Assembly (NCBI RefSeq): GCF_000330505.1
Contig: NW_004440180.1
Location: 106,801-170,800, forward strand
Origin: Entamoeba invadens IP1
Taxonomy: Eukaryota > Evosea > Mastigamoebida > Endamoebidae
DNA: 64,000 nt
Reading direction: 5' to 3'
Positions 22,975 to 35,100 of the stretch are shown here, piece by piece. The position numbers and the translations under genes were made by a program. How positions within the stretch are numbered: the stretch's first letter is position 1; the number at the start of each line of letters is the position of its first letter. The notes under the pieces are model-generated. The model was not told where the DNA came from, searched no databases, and saw nothing but the letters and a program-made list of their open reading frames with translations.

Positions 22975-25179
22975 CTAAAATTTTTCCAATTTTTTCAAAT
23001 ATTTTAATCTTTTAACTTCCTTTGAAGCGGCGTATTTCAGAAATACAAGTTTTCTTGTTGTAGATGTTTTTAGTTTGGCTCTTTCATCTCTAAACATATT
23101 ATTTACAATACTAAATACCCTTTCAGAGTCTATGCTAGACGGTGGTACAAACAGAAACTTTTTAGCAATATCTTGAAGTAACACGTGTTTGTTCTCTCTG
23201 TGGCATTTTCTCCAAAGTTCCAAACCACTTGAGACATTGTCCTTTTCTGTAAGAAATGAAGCTATTTCCGTTTCAATTTTTAGTTGTGATGAATTGATTA
23301 CATCAATTATTTCTTTTTCAAAAGAAGTTATTTCTATATATCCAGTAGATACTCTGAATACACCACGCCTTTTATTAAAGTCGTCTTTTAAATCTTTGAG
23401 TACTTCCTCGACAAACATCTTCTTTGCTTGTTATTGTATTATAAATCGAATCTTTTTGTTGTATTTTGGCACTAGAAAACACGCAATCAAATAGCATTTC
23501 TCTTTTATTATTTTTCCAAAGTGGAATAACAATCCTTCTGCAACAGGAATTTTCCAATTAAACTCTTCTTCCATTTGTTCCACTTTATTATTGTTATCAT
23601 TTTAAGAAACATCTATACTGGATGTATCATCATCCAAAACATCGTCCGTTGAACTTTCACTTTCTGACAAAATATCGAGTGGGTCGTCAAACAAAAAGTT
23701 ATAATTTTCTTTTCTTTTAGTTATTGTTTTTATACTCCTTCTTTTCATTTTTTTTTCTTTTTCTCTGGGCTGTTTTATTTGTTTGTCGTCTTTTTTCTTA
23801 TTGTTTTCCTTTTTATTAGCCCGTTTCGTTGTTTTAAAGTGGGACTTTTTACTACTTCACATATTTTTTCTTTTTCGTTAACAATAGATTCGATAACATT
23901 TTGTTGATTTTTTTTATTTTTCTAATTTGGTTTTTTATTTTTTGTTCTTTTGTTCTTTTTGTGTTTTTCAAACATTTTATCAATATCAAAAAGATCGAGT
24001 ATTTCAAAAATGTTTTTGTTTTCTACATTTGTTCCCCAAAGAAATTTCGGATTGATTACTTCCCACAATTTCATAATACAAATAACAACATCACACGCCT
24101 GGCATGTTTTATCCGAAGAAAGTGTATTATACATATTATCCAACTCTTTAGTAAAATCATAAATTGAATCAACCATATCCCAATCTGTTTTCAACAGTGG
24201 ACGTTTTGTTCCCAGCCTTTGAATGGATTTTTTCATTTGTCTCAAATAGTCAAATACCCGAACACAACTATTAAATCGTGTTTGTGAAAATGTCTTGGTT
24301 GTAGAGTATTTTTCATCACACTACTCACAGTTATTTTGAAGTGTTTTTGACAATTCAGGAGACATGTGTGTTGATTTGGAAAACTTATTGAGAAATTTTA
24401 ACCGAATTTTGAATTTTGGAATCTTTTTGATGACATCTTTAAATAGCAAATTGGCTGTATGAACAACACACCCAACTTATTCTCACAAAGAGAACCTAAC
24501 ATATTGTATTTGTACCATTGTCAGTATTTATGGCAAATATATTTGTGATTATGTTATTTCTGTCTAATATCCGTTTTACTCCATTGCAAATAGTGGTGGA
24601 TTTATGTGTCCCAGTAAATTCACCAATTTCAAGTATTTGATTTATAGGCATGAAATCTTGAAAATATGATCTTAAAGTAACCGCAACAAAACTCTTTCCG
24701 AGCTTTGACATCATATCAGTAGTAATATAAGTTTTTGAAGGAACGAGATTATTATCAATAAACTGTTTTTGAATATTGACTTCTTCTCGAAATAAACGCT
24801 CTAAATAGTGATAAACATTTTCACTTGATAAACTAAAAATTTGGATTAAGTATTGTTATTAATTCACTTTAAAAGTGATTTTGTGTTTGCGAAAGAAGTA
24901 TATTTGCATATATGAAAAATTTCATTAATAGTTTGACTACCTTCCAAATTTCATTCTCAATTTCTAAAGTGAATTTCATATCAAGTTCAGCTTCTTCGGC
25001 TTATATTTTTTCTTTATGAAATCTAAATAGATGTCTTGAAAGTGTGTAAGTACCTTTGCGTTTTCCTCCACAGAAAGATTTGCTGTGACTGGACAAAAAT
25101 TGCATTTATACGAATGCATTTCTCCTGTGATTTTGGTATAATATTTGTAATACCATTTGTCCTCCAGAGACATAAACAA
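22975..25179 (-). pseudogene. Decayed hAT transposase
   Basis: Read on the minus strand from 25179. The first piece (25179-24976) holds a BED zinc finger (W-Y motif, then CNFC). 24714-24496 holds hAT core sequence (FVAVTLRSYF, then NTDNGTN with the catalytic Asp). 24245-23922 holds an internal helical piece. 23418-22975 holds the C-terminal dimerisation block (LELWRKCHREN, then PPSSIDSERVFS). Frame breaks and stops separate the pieces. The spacing of the motifs is right for one transposase gene of about 700 codons. I could not find matching terminal repeats, and the protein differs clearly from the intact hAT at 1544-4057. Confidence 0.88.
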
Positions 25180-26257
25180 CTTGTTTTTTATAATTTTTGG
25201 GGGTTTGATTATTTTTATTATTAATATATTATTTTTATTGATTATAAATTATTTTGATTTTAAGATGAACACAATATTTATAATAATATAATTTTAAAAT
25301 TACCAAATTTTATTATTATTTGGAATATAATATAATTGTTATTTTATTTTTTTGTTTAATTAATTAGTATTTGTTATATTAATATATATACATATACATA
25401 TTTAATTGGACGATATAAAAATGGTTTAACTAAAAATCGGATTTGCCATTAACTTTAATATAAACATCTTTGTTTTTTTCTTTTTAAATAAAGAATTTTT
25501 AATTATTTAATTGAGTTTGGTTTTGATTTTTTAATTTTTTACTTTAGACATTTTTGACAATTTAAAAGTTTTTTTTAGTAAAAAAAAACATAAAATGGCT
25601 TTCAAAAACAACACGAAAACAAAGTTAAATTATATTTTTAAAACAAAAGGTTCAATAAGTGAACACAGAAGACGGTCGATTGTTTAAAAAGCTTCTTTTT
25701 ATAAACAAAACCCAATTTTATCCACTTTTCCAACATTTCATAATTTGGCTGAATTAATAACAGTTTATTATCAGTTCAAACTAAAAAATTAATTGTGGTT
25801 TTTATATTATCGTTTGTTTTGATTAAAGTTGAGATGGAAAGACAAATATTTACAAACAGAAAGGCTGTATAAAATACAGTCAAAGATAATAACTATGTTG
25901 GAGATAAAAGCGCGGAAATGGACACAATGGACACTTTAACTTGGAGGAAGTGGTCGAAAAGAAAACGGTGGAAAAAACGGAAGACTTGATTAAAACAAAG
26001 AAGTTAAAAGAAAAAAAGAAATGAAAAGATTTAAGTAAGGAGACTTATTTCGATGTTGTGTGTTTATTGTAAATGGATTGCTTTTTGTTATCTTTTAGGT
26101 TTTTATTCTTCTTTGATAATAAATAAAAAATAGAGAAATAACATAATTTCTAATTTTTTAAAACATTTTTGAAAATACTGTTATTCTTTTATTTTTAGAA
26201 TCTTTTTACTCAGTAACCCCATTTTTGCTTAAGTTGTACTGGTTTTTACCATAACTG
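25180..26257. other. AT-rich region without a recognised gene
   Basis: Poly-A/T and TATA-type repeats dominate. A purine-rich stretch near 25890-26030 is open for about 40 codons but resembles nothing I know. It probably includes the outer part of the decayed hAT element. Confidence 0.4.
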
Positions 26258-26445
26258 CAGAGTCCCTGATACAACGTTGTTATTTTCTCAAACGTTGTTT
26301 ATTCAAGAATCTTCTGATTTACAAAGATTCATAAATATAGCAATCCATAAACTCAAAAAACTCTAGCAACAAGAAACTTTTTTTGTTATTTTAAAATGTT
26401 TTTGTTATTTGTAATTTTTATTTTAAAACAACTTAAAATTCAAAT

Positions 26446-27582
26446 TCATTTAAATTCAAGATCTTTCATTTTCCAAGTCGAAACAGATCGTTTCATCAAA
26501 ACACCGGCAAAAGAACGATCTGAAGAATAGAGAGGAGCAGTTGCGAGTACCAACAAGAAAGAGAATATGGCAGAATTAAAATTGAGTCGGTGTATTTGAG
26601 GTCGCGGAATATGGGAAATGATGACTGAGTTGACACAGAGGAGAGAGGTGAACAGTAAAGTATGAGTTGACTGTATTAAACTTGTTCGTTGTGATGAGTA
26701 TGATAAGTACGAAGAGAGAAGTGAAACAACCAATGTCTGGGTTTAAGTGTTTGAAACCCTCTTACAGTTCCTTTGAACCTCCACCAATCTAAAAACAAAC
26801 AAATTTTTATTATTATTTAATTTATTGAAATTTAACGGAATAATATGTTGGACTTGTTTATTTTTCGTTTGTTTTCATTTCCGATAAAAAGGGATTATTT
26901 GTTTTAATACAAAAAATAATCCCAGAGATGTTCTTTGTTTCTTTATCCCAACTTCGAGGAGTTCTCTCTCGACCCCAAAGTGGGGACAATAAAATACAAA
27001 GGGAATGTTGTCCCATCCATGCAGACAGTCACTAACACGCTAAGCCTCACCCCTGATCTATCCACTGCCAACATAACTGTTTCTGTTCCATCTTTTGACG
27101 TGACAATGGCATGTTGGTCAGATTTTTCGGCCCATTCCTGGAATCTTGACTCATTGCAGTTAAAGATAAAGGGAGTCGGGATACCAGTCGAGTTGGATTT
27201 CAATATTTCGAAGTACATCCTAATCTGTGATTCTTGAACATCGGCACGAGGCGTTTCTATGGTCTTTCTTTGAGCAGACGAACACGTTCTTCTTTCTCGA
27301 CAAAGTTATACAAGTCCCTGACGCTGATATTGACTCTTTCCAACTCGCCGACCATAAACACCATCAACTGTGTAAGTCACAGGGAGTCTTAATTCTTGAT
27401 TTTCTTCGATGTAGTAGACAATGGCGTCTTTTTAGTTTGCAGAAAATACACCTCTTCGCCCTGAACAACACAACCTTTCTTCGGTTCTCTTCATCTACCT
27501 CGACCAGATATATGAAGGTATGGATGTAGTTACTCTTTTTAAAAATTTGACATTCTAAATACCACACTTGGCTCCCATGCAT
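26446..27582 (-). pseudogene. Decayed pogo-like DDE_1 transposase
   Basis: Minus-strand frames at 27582-27364 and 27218-26943 carry the N-terminal part and the catalytic entry of a DDE_1 (pogo/Tigger-type) transposase. FNCNESRFQEWAEK is followed by a basic VDRSG block and a VCMDGTTFPLYFIV strand. The usual N-x-DE start of this fold reads CNE here, so the first catalytic Asp seems replaced by Asn. Stops interrupt the part before it, and the C-terminus (to 26446) is unrecognisable. A related but distinct copy lies at 40730-42385. Confidence 0.7.
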
Positions 27583-28406
27583 TCCCTAAATCTAAACACT
27601 TGAGTTCTCCAATTTTCTCTTCTTTGTTTCTTTCGAGTTCTTGTAATCTCAGGATGTTGTTTATGATTTCAACAAACTTGTCTTCAAACCCGGCTTCCAA
27701 AAGATAGCCATAAAGACCATTGAAGTAAAATTCATCGTCGGTAATTCTGTCAACAATATGCTTGTTGTTGTTGAATTCCACGCCGATTTCCGCCATTTCC
27801 ACTGATGATTCAGAGAAACTGTCTTCAGTGTTTACTTCTTGTTGATGGGGTTCAACGTCTTTCATTGTCAAGTCTTTAATAACTTCTTCATTACTGGCGA
27901 CGACCAAATATTCAACATAAAATTCAATGGTTTCCATTGGTACCTCGACATGAAGTATTCTGTCGATTATCACTTCCCGGAATTGGAGTGTTGTCATGTT
28001 CCAAAATCGACATAATCTGTTGGAACCCAGCTCTTGGAACAAACAAAGTTCATATACATTGCAAGCACTGTACCATATGTTCATTGATGTTCAATATCTT
28101 CTTCGCGTTCTTAGTCATCATTTCCAGTTATTCAAAGATCTTCACATGAGAGTCTTATTCACATTGAAAGGTTCGGATCAATGTCTCGATATCGGTGATT
28201 AAATAGTTGAGTATGTTGTTGTAATAATAAATAACACAATTTATATTTGTTCTAAACTTCTTGTGCATGGTGAGAAGATCTTTGTGAAAAACTTCGAGAT
28301 TTTCAACAATATCATTGATATCTTGCTGGGAACAAAGAGCACCAAAGACATTTACCTGTCTCATATTAAAAACAAATCGTCTCGAAAATGCATGCGGAAG
28401 AATCAT
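27539..28406 (-). pseudogene. Unknown minus-strand coding region upstream of the pogo-like transposase
   Basis: Two minus-strand frames, 28406-28155 (83 codons) and 28084-27539 (181 codons), are separated by a frame break. The product is acidic and helical with no motif I recognise; residues around 70-110 of the longer piece are rich in Glu and Ser. It lies inside the same inverted repeats as the transposase remnant and reads in the same direction. It is either a second element-encoded protein, the N-terminal part of the same transposase, or a captured host fragment. I cannot decide between these from sequence alone. Confidence 0.45.
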
Positions 28407-28757
28407 TTTCTTTTTGTAGTTTCATTTATTTTTTTGAGTTTTTGGTTGTAAAATGGCTTTTGTTCACCTCCTCCTTTCATTTTTCTGGTTTATTTTTCTT
28501 CAAGATTGGGACTGTTTTTTCCAAAAAATGGGTTATTTGCAAGACTATTTCTTGCTTTTGTGTAAAAAGACATTTGAAAGGCTATGAAATTATTTTTTTA
28601 TGGAAGAAGAGATTTGTTTACAAAAAAAAACGAGGTAAACAAAAAACAAAATTGCCGATACTCCATTTTTAGTCGAACCTTCTTCAAATAAGACCAAAAA
28701 AAGGTTTGAGTAAATAACAACGTTGTATCAAATACTCTATATTTATTAGATTCTAAT

Positions 28758-30067
28758 TGGACTGGCCAACCGCACTAAAATTAACCCCAAAATTAAATTT
28801 TTAAACCATTTGAGCATATTTTGACTTGTTACTTTTCTTTTTACTTAAACTAGTAAACAATAATAAATTTAGTCATATAGATTAAACGTGCAAACGAAAT
28901 AAAGAAATGCTTTAATTTATATATTTCAGCTCAAAAGTTCGTTATTTTAATAAATAATAAAACAAATAAATAGAATGAAGGATTAAAATTATTTGAGCAA
29001 AATATAACAAATATTCATTTTGGTAATAAAATAATAAATTTTATTGAAAAATATGTACAACTTGTTGTTTTTGGCATTTTTTCATTATGTGTAAAAATGA
29101 CAATCGATTTTTTTTCTCAAAAGCAAATTACCAACATCATGATATTCAATAACAACAACAGGAAATAAACAATAAATGGGATAATATATTTAAACAAACT
29201 TGTAAATTGGTTTAAAGACTGTTAAACATTGTTTCATATATTGTACAAAAAATAAAATACATGTAATTTCAAAGAATGAAGTTCTTAACATAACAAACAA
29301 TTGTAACATTAGATGAATTGAAAATCATGATTATAACAATATGTGTGAATTGTAAATCATGATAATTTAACCCAAATTATAAAAAGTATAAAATTTTCAA
29401 GTTATTATTCATTAGTTATGATCACATTGCATATGTTTTAATTGAAACGTTATTTTGAGAATGAACAATGATTTAAACATATAAGTGGTTAACAGTTACA
29501 AAAAATAAACACAATGTTATATTTTAAATTGATAAGCGTTTAATTTATATTTTTGAAATAAAAGTTACAAATCATAGTCATTATACATTTTTACTGTTAT
29601 AACATTGTAATTAATTGACTGCACAATGATTATGTATTTAATAATGTTGTAAAACCAATTGTTATATTCAATTTAAATAATATTAATGAAAATGATTATT
29701 GAAAATAATTTATAAATCACATCATTTATTTAAAAGACGATTGCATTTAAAGAATATATTTTTGGTAAATTTATATTGTTTTTGGTTCATACAGATTTAT
29801 ATTTTTTTGAATATCAAAAAATATAATTTAAAAAAATAATATTTAATAATCATGTGTTCCCAAAAACGTTTATTTTTTAAAATTTGAAATAAATAAAATG
29901 TTATTTAACTTTTGTTTATCGCTTCCAAATAATAATTAGTTTTATATAATTTATTTGTAAAAGCAAAAGTCGGTTATATGTGTGGTCAACTTTGGTTTCG
30001 GCAAAAAGGAACGTTGCTTTAAAAATTCGGCATAATTGAAAATAATGGTCATCGGTTGGCCAGTCTA
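28758..30067. mobile_element. Non-autonomous hAT element, 1310 bp
   Basis: The left end TGGACTGGCCAACCG and the inverted right end TAGACTGGCCAACCG differ at one base in 15. The perfect octamer ATTCTAAT lies directly outside both ends (28750-28757 and 30068-30075). A TAGA-type start and an 8-bp duplication fit hAT. The interior is AT-rich without a frame, so it depends on a transposase made elsewhere. Its ends do not match the autonomous hAT at 1235-4275, so the helper is a different family. Confidence 0.87.
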
Positions 30068-30201
30068 ATTCTAATCATTTGATTGATTATTAGAAAACTA
30101 GAAACCCCACAACAAATTGTAAAAAATAAAAAAATTTGTTATTATTAAATTAATAAAATGAACAATTAAAAAACTCAATAAAAACTTGAATTTGTTGATA
30201 G

Positions 30202-30441
30202 ATGTTGATTGAATTGTCTATAATTTTTACTATCACATCTGTTGCAATGCTCTCGATACTTTACTTCATAAGTTCACGCTCGGCAAAAAAAGAAGAGGAG
30301 GAAGAAAAAAAGAAGGCACATTCATACACACAAACAGAAGAACCCATAAAAGAAGGAGAAGAAGAGGAAGAAGAAATCGAAACGGTCGACGTGTCAGCAT
30401 TATTGAAGGCACAGAATCGCCGTGCGTTTCAGTTCAAATAA
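30202..30441 (+). CDS. Small single-pass membrane protein with acidic tail, 79 aa
   Basis: Residues 1-25 are a strong membrane segment (LIELSIIFTITSVAMLSILYF). It is followed by Ser/Arg/Lys and then a long run of Glu and Lys (about 28-58) and a short conserved-looking end. I recognise no family. The signal-anchor start, the lack of low-complexity DNA and the position just 52 bp from the convergent DMC1 gene make a real gene likely. The acidic tail would face the cytosol if the N-terminus is an uncleaved anchor. Confidence 0.55.
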   Translation: MLIELSIIFTITSVAMLSILYFISSRSAKKEEEEEKKKAHSYTQTEEPIKEGEEEEEEIETVDVSALLKAQNRRAFQFK

Positions 30442-30493
30442 ATAAAATATTTTTGATTGGTGTTTTGACAATAAAAAAACTAAAAAACACGTG

Positions 30494-31516
30494 TTACTCT
30501 TTTGCGTCGACAATTCCTCCAACTTCAATGGCGTATGTTGCCTCAGCCTCCGGTAAATTTGGCGAGTCATACAATTTGACGATTCTCTGTTCGCCCTTCC
30601 CTTTTCTTAGGTAGAGCCTTGTTGTGCTGGCATGGGCAATAACGTGGCCACCAATGGGTTTTTTGGGATCGACAACAAACATTGCTCCTCCTCCCGGATC
30701 GCTCATGACTTGGTTGGTAATCACAACTGCGACATTGAACTCCTCACTTATCTTAATCAGTCTGTTCATCATCTTCCCGAGCTTTTGTTGTCTCTCGCTC
30801 AACTCGCCTCGTCCACTGAAATCCACACGAAAGAGTGAAGTAACACTATCGACAATGAGTAACCTGAATCTGTCCTCAGCCATTCTGGCCGCAATTTCGA
30901 CAAGAAGGTCGAACTGTTGTTCATGTGTGTAGGCACGAGCAATCAGGATATTGTCAAGTACAGCGGTTTGGTCCACACCAAAACGCTCTGCGATCTGCGT
31001 TATTCTCTCTGGTCTGAACGTACCTTCTGTGTCGATGTAAGCAACCTTTCCATTGGCTCCTTTCAGATTTGCTGGTAATTGGGCCGTGACTGCAAGCGTA
31101 TGGCACAGTTGTGTTTTTCCCGTTCGAAACTCACCAAACATTTCAGTCACACTCATCGTCTCAATTCCACCACCAAGAAGTGTGTCGAACTGCGCACTCC
31201 CTGTTGTAATTTTGATCACATTCGCTCGGCGTTCGAGAGCAATAGTCGCACTTACAAACGCATGCGTCGGACAGACCTTTCCTACGGCTTCCAAAATCTT
31301 ATCAACCTTCGCATCCGAAAATCCTCTAATGGCACAAAGCTCCTTGCGTGTGTGCATGATAACAGACTCAATAGTATTACAACCAGCCTGTTTTAGCTTG
31401 TTGATATCTCCCACATTGATTCCATGCTCTTGGAGACCCTCAACTTGGTGAAATGATGGTGCCTCCTCTTCGTCCTCAACAATTTCGGACTTCTCCTTTT
31501 CGGCTTCTTCTGCCAT
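30494..31516 (-). CDS. DMC1: DMC1 meiotic recombinase (RecA/RAD51 family)
   Basis: Strand-exchange ATPase that pairs homologous chromosomes. After an acidic start, residues about 28-80 form the helix-hairpin-helix domain ([18 protein letters not shown], then KVDKILEA), which is closer to DMC1 than to RAD51. Walker [10 protein letters not shown] is at about 128-136 and Walker B LLIVDS at about 217-222. The ATPase cap reads [19 protein letters not shown]1-type signatures include [17 protein letters not shown] and [10 protein letters not shown] followed by DPGG, where RAD51 has YRTDYSGRGELSARQ. The length of 340 aa is normal for DMC1. It is intronless, like most genes here. The first ATG at 31516 leaves an intact domain and an acidic leader, so I accept it. 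Confidence 0.92.
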   Translation of the reverse strand: MAEEAEKEKSEIVEDEEEAPSFHQVEGLQEHGINVGDINKLKQAGCNTIESVIMHTRKELCAIRGFSDAKVDKILEAVGKVCPTHAFVSATIALERRANVIKITTGSAQFDTLLGGGIETMSVTEMFGEFRTGKTQLCHTLAVTAQLPANLKGANGKVAYIDTEGTFRPERITQIAERFGVDQTAVLDNILIARAYTHEQQFDLLVEIAARMAEDRFRLLIVDSVTSLFRVDFSGRGELSERQQKLGKMMNRLIKISEEFNVAVVITNQVMSDPGGGAMFVVDPKKPIGGHVIAHASTTRLYLRKGKGEQRIVKLYDSPNLPEAEATYAIEVGGIVDAKE

Positions 31517-32128
31517 TCTCGCTGTTTCTTCTCACGTTTTCATTGCTCAAATCTTCTCTCGTTCCACCATCCGACATTATTTAATCTCGAGATTGATTTT
31601 TTAATGTCTCTCATCCAATACTATTATTTTCTATTTTAATAATATTTTTAAAAATAATTTATAATTTATAATTAATTATATTAAATTAATACAATAACCT
31701 AATCATATTAAAATAAACTAAACTTACTATACCAGAATTATAAAGTGAACAAAACCAAAGTATTTACAGTTGTGACAAAAAAATAGCCAGAAACCAAATT
31801 ATTGTAAGAAGTAAAATAAATAGTTTTAAAACTTTAATTGAAAACTAATATAAAAATAGATTTAAGTTTCTTAGCATTTTTGGTGTACCTTTTTTTCACT
31901 TTTTTAAAACCCGTTATTTTCAGGTAATCAAGGGGAAATACACCCTTCTGACAATTATTTGGTCAATAAATAAATATTATTATTAAATATTTATTTATTA
32001 TTATTTATTAAAAATATAATTTTCAAGCTATAAAAAAACAAGAGTAATTTCCACAAAATTAAACAATATAATTTATATAAAACAAGCTCGAAAAAAGCAA
32101 AACAAACAGAAAAAAAACACAAAAAGAG
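31517..32128. other. Divergent intergenic region between DMC1 and the TLD-like gene
   Basis: 612 bp of AT-rich DNA holding the upstream regions of both genes. I see no additional gene or clear transposon end. The last 45 bases before the 32129 start are A-rich, typical of Entamoeba leaders. Confidence 0.5.
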
Positions 32129-35100
32129 ATGACAACCGTCGAATACCTCGAAAGTGTATTAAAAGAACTTGACTTGAGTTGTTCTCGCCAAATAGTCTTT
32201 AATCCACTTGTGATAAACTTTTTAAGAAGTCTTTTGATGTATGTCCAGGAAGCGAAAGGAGGTGCTTTACCGGAACACCCCACACAAGAAGCACCACAAC
32301 CGTTACAGTTACAACGCAATTTTCAAGACCAGTTGGCGTCATTAAAAGATGAATTAACACAATTAATCGATCAAAACACTTCTACGATGAATTTGAGAAT
32401 AGTTACTATGAGTGATACTATGCAAGGGCTTTATGATAAGGTGAATGCAATTGAGACGCAGAAGTTGTTGAACGGAATACTCTCAGGAACGAACACAGAA
32501 CACACCACTAAACTCAATGCACTGGATGTCCAACTTGAAGAGCTCAAGGGAAAGGTATCAATTCTGACTAACTCATTGCTAACACTCAAAACTGAAATGT
32601 CAACACTAAAAGCACCTCAAGACGAACTCACAACACTAAATAACAAGTGTGAGGCGTTGCGAGTTCAATTGAGTCAAGTCACTTTAAAGGTCGATAAACT
32701 CAACCAACAAAACAATGACGTTATACACGAAAATGAGGTGCCAAAACCGTTATTTGGGTTCAATCAAGAACAACCACAGAACTCAAGTGACGTGTCGACG
32801 AACGAAAAAACAAAACAAACAACTGATACGTTTAAACCAAATTTCCAATTCACACCAACAATTAAACCATCTGTAGTGGAGAAAAAGGGCGAACCAAAAA
32901 GCGAACAAAAAGTGGAGAAGAAAGAAGTTAATGTGGGAAAACTCGAAGAAAATAAGATGAATGCACAGAACAAAACAAGTCCGTCGTATTGTGATAAAGT
33001 CGATGAAATTGATAAAACTGTTAAAGAACAAACAAATAGTCAAACAGTGAATAAAACACAAACAAACCAAATTCAACAAACTCAGAAAAAGCAAAATGAG
33101 CAATTGGAACAAAAAGATGATGTGACGCCTCAACGTAAATCAACAAATCAAATGAATGGGAGTTATACAACAAATGTGCAGAACCAAGAAAATTGCATTG
33201 AGAAGACAATTGAAGTAAAACAAATGTTGCCAACAACACAAGTAAATGCGCAAGAGATAGTCACTCTGTCACAAACAGGGACTTTACCAAAGTTACAGCC
33301 ATTCAGTGATACGGTCAACTCCCCACAAATCACCGCGCAGTTGTCTGGATGGTGTCAAGGAAAGGTGAAGCTCCTGTTCTTATCAGACGAGCGAAAGATT
33401 GATTCACAACACGTGAACAAGAAGATCCATGGGAAGAAGGGAATACTTGTGATGTGTAGAAGTGAGAGTGGCAAGGTCTTTGGATTTTTCAGTGGCGGGA
33501 AAGTGCCGGAAACCACCGAGATGAAGGGGAAGTCTGCTTTTGTGAAGAACGACTGGAAGCACTTTGTCTTCATGTTTGAAGGGAAGAACCAGATTGGGAC
33601 CAAATTTGAGAAGAAGGATTGTGGGGATACTATAGTATGGAACTCCATTGGGAGCGGAGTGTTTGTTGATTGTCGAGATGCGTTTGCAATAGGAGAGAAT
33701 TTTGTTGTTGTTGGCAGGACGGCGTTTGAAGACAAATACTTTGATGCGGTGTCTATAGAAACTCTTGTTGGGAGTCAGCGAATCACTTTGAATGACATTG
33801 CTATCTTTGGGGTTGAAGGAGAAAATGATAGTAAAGAGAGTGTACAAGAAGCGCAAGAACCACAACAGAGTACTGAAGTTGAGAGTCGGTGTACTCAAGA
33901 ACAACAAAATGAGAAACAAATATTACCCCAAACGAAGTCCGCGAAGTTTGAAGAGAATAAAAGTGTTGGAAATTCAATAGCGAGCGAAGCGGAAGTCCAA
34001 TTGCACAAGAAACTCCAAGAAATTATTTCTTCAACTCGAGAACAAACGGATTTGGCACTTTTCATGAACGACAAGGTCGTCACTGCTCTTTACCTCTCTT
34101 GGAACAACCAACGATTTAGTAGTTTACTTTATGATAGTAAAGAGAATGGGATGGACCCTCAACGGTTCTCCAAATTCTTGTCGTGTATTGCCAACACTAT
34201 TATTGCCGTGCAGACAACAAGTGGGCTGATCTTTGGGATCTACAACCAAACCAAAGCCCCTCAATTTAGCACGCGAAAGGCGACGATAGAAGGCGACACC
34301 AATCACTTCGCCTTTGTTTTTTCAACGTCGAAAGTCGGCGCGCGGTTTAAGACCAAATCTCCGCCACAAGTTGGGTTTATTGGAGATATGAACGACGTCA
34401 TGTTCCAAGTGGGGAGCAGTCTGATAGTTTTTCAAGACGGGCGAATAGTCATTTCGGATGAATTTAACAAGTTGTATGATGGCGATATGTCCAATGAAGA
34501 AATGGTTGGTGGCGCAACGGAGGGTTTGAAGCTCCAGAGACTTGTGGTGATGGTCACTTCGACCTCCGAGGCGGTCATCTCGCGTGCTCTTTCGTACAAA
34601 TCTTCTGTCATCAAGCAAGAAAAGGAGAGTGAAAGGAAAGAAGCTGAGATGGCACGAATACAGAAAGAGAGAGAGGAGAAGGCGCGTCGACAGAGAGAAG
34701 AAGCCGAGAGAAAACGCGTTGAGGACGAGCAAATGAGAGTTTTGGAAGAAGCCGCGCGGAAGGAGGAAGAGCGACGAGTACAACTTGAGACGGAACGAAA
34801 GAACAAAATGGCTGAGGAGAAGAGGAAACAACTTGCGGAAGAGCAACGGAAAGTCAATGAAGAGAAAGAACGACAACGTGTTATTGAAGCTGAGCAACGA
34901 AGAAAAGAGAAAGAAGATATGGAGAAGGTGAAAGCTGCAGAAGCCGAGGCGAAGAGAATAACAGAAGAGAAAGAACGACAAGAGAAAGAGGCGGCGGAAC
35001 AAAAGAGAATAGAAGAAGAGCGACTGAACAATGAGAGAAAGCAACTTGAAGCGGCGTTTATTGAGCAAGAGAACGAACGGAAACGACTTGAAGATGAGCG

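Larger units (their letters stand above)
26258..28739 (-). mobile_element. Pogo-like (DDE_1) element, decayed, ~2.5 kb
   Basis: The left end (C)AGAGTCCCTGATACAACG and the inverted right end (T)AGAGTATTTGATACAACG continue together as TTGTTATTTnCTCAAAC: a TIR of about 35 bp. If the duplication is TA, the right copy is TA (28738-28739) and the left has become CA (26258-26259), which makes GAGT the true start. Inside, a minus-strand transposase remnant and a second minus-strand coding region are present. GC content is higher than in the flanks, as expected for coding DNA. The right end lies 18 bp from the next hAT-type element. Confidence 0.68.

Noticed and set aside
26935..27237. 100-codon plus-strand frame
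   Set aside because: It is antisense to the DDE_1 motif block FNCNESRF on the minus strand.
1..30100. CRISPR-like or prophage structure in the repeat-rich region
   Set aside because: Repeats are inverted transposon ends or short tandem arrays, without regular spacers or associated genes, in a eukaryotic sequence.
30494..31516. Identification as RAD51
   Set aside because: The helix-hairpin-helix wording, [14 protein letters not shown] and [10 protein letters not shown] followed by DPGG point to DMC1 rather than RAD51.
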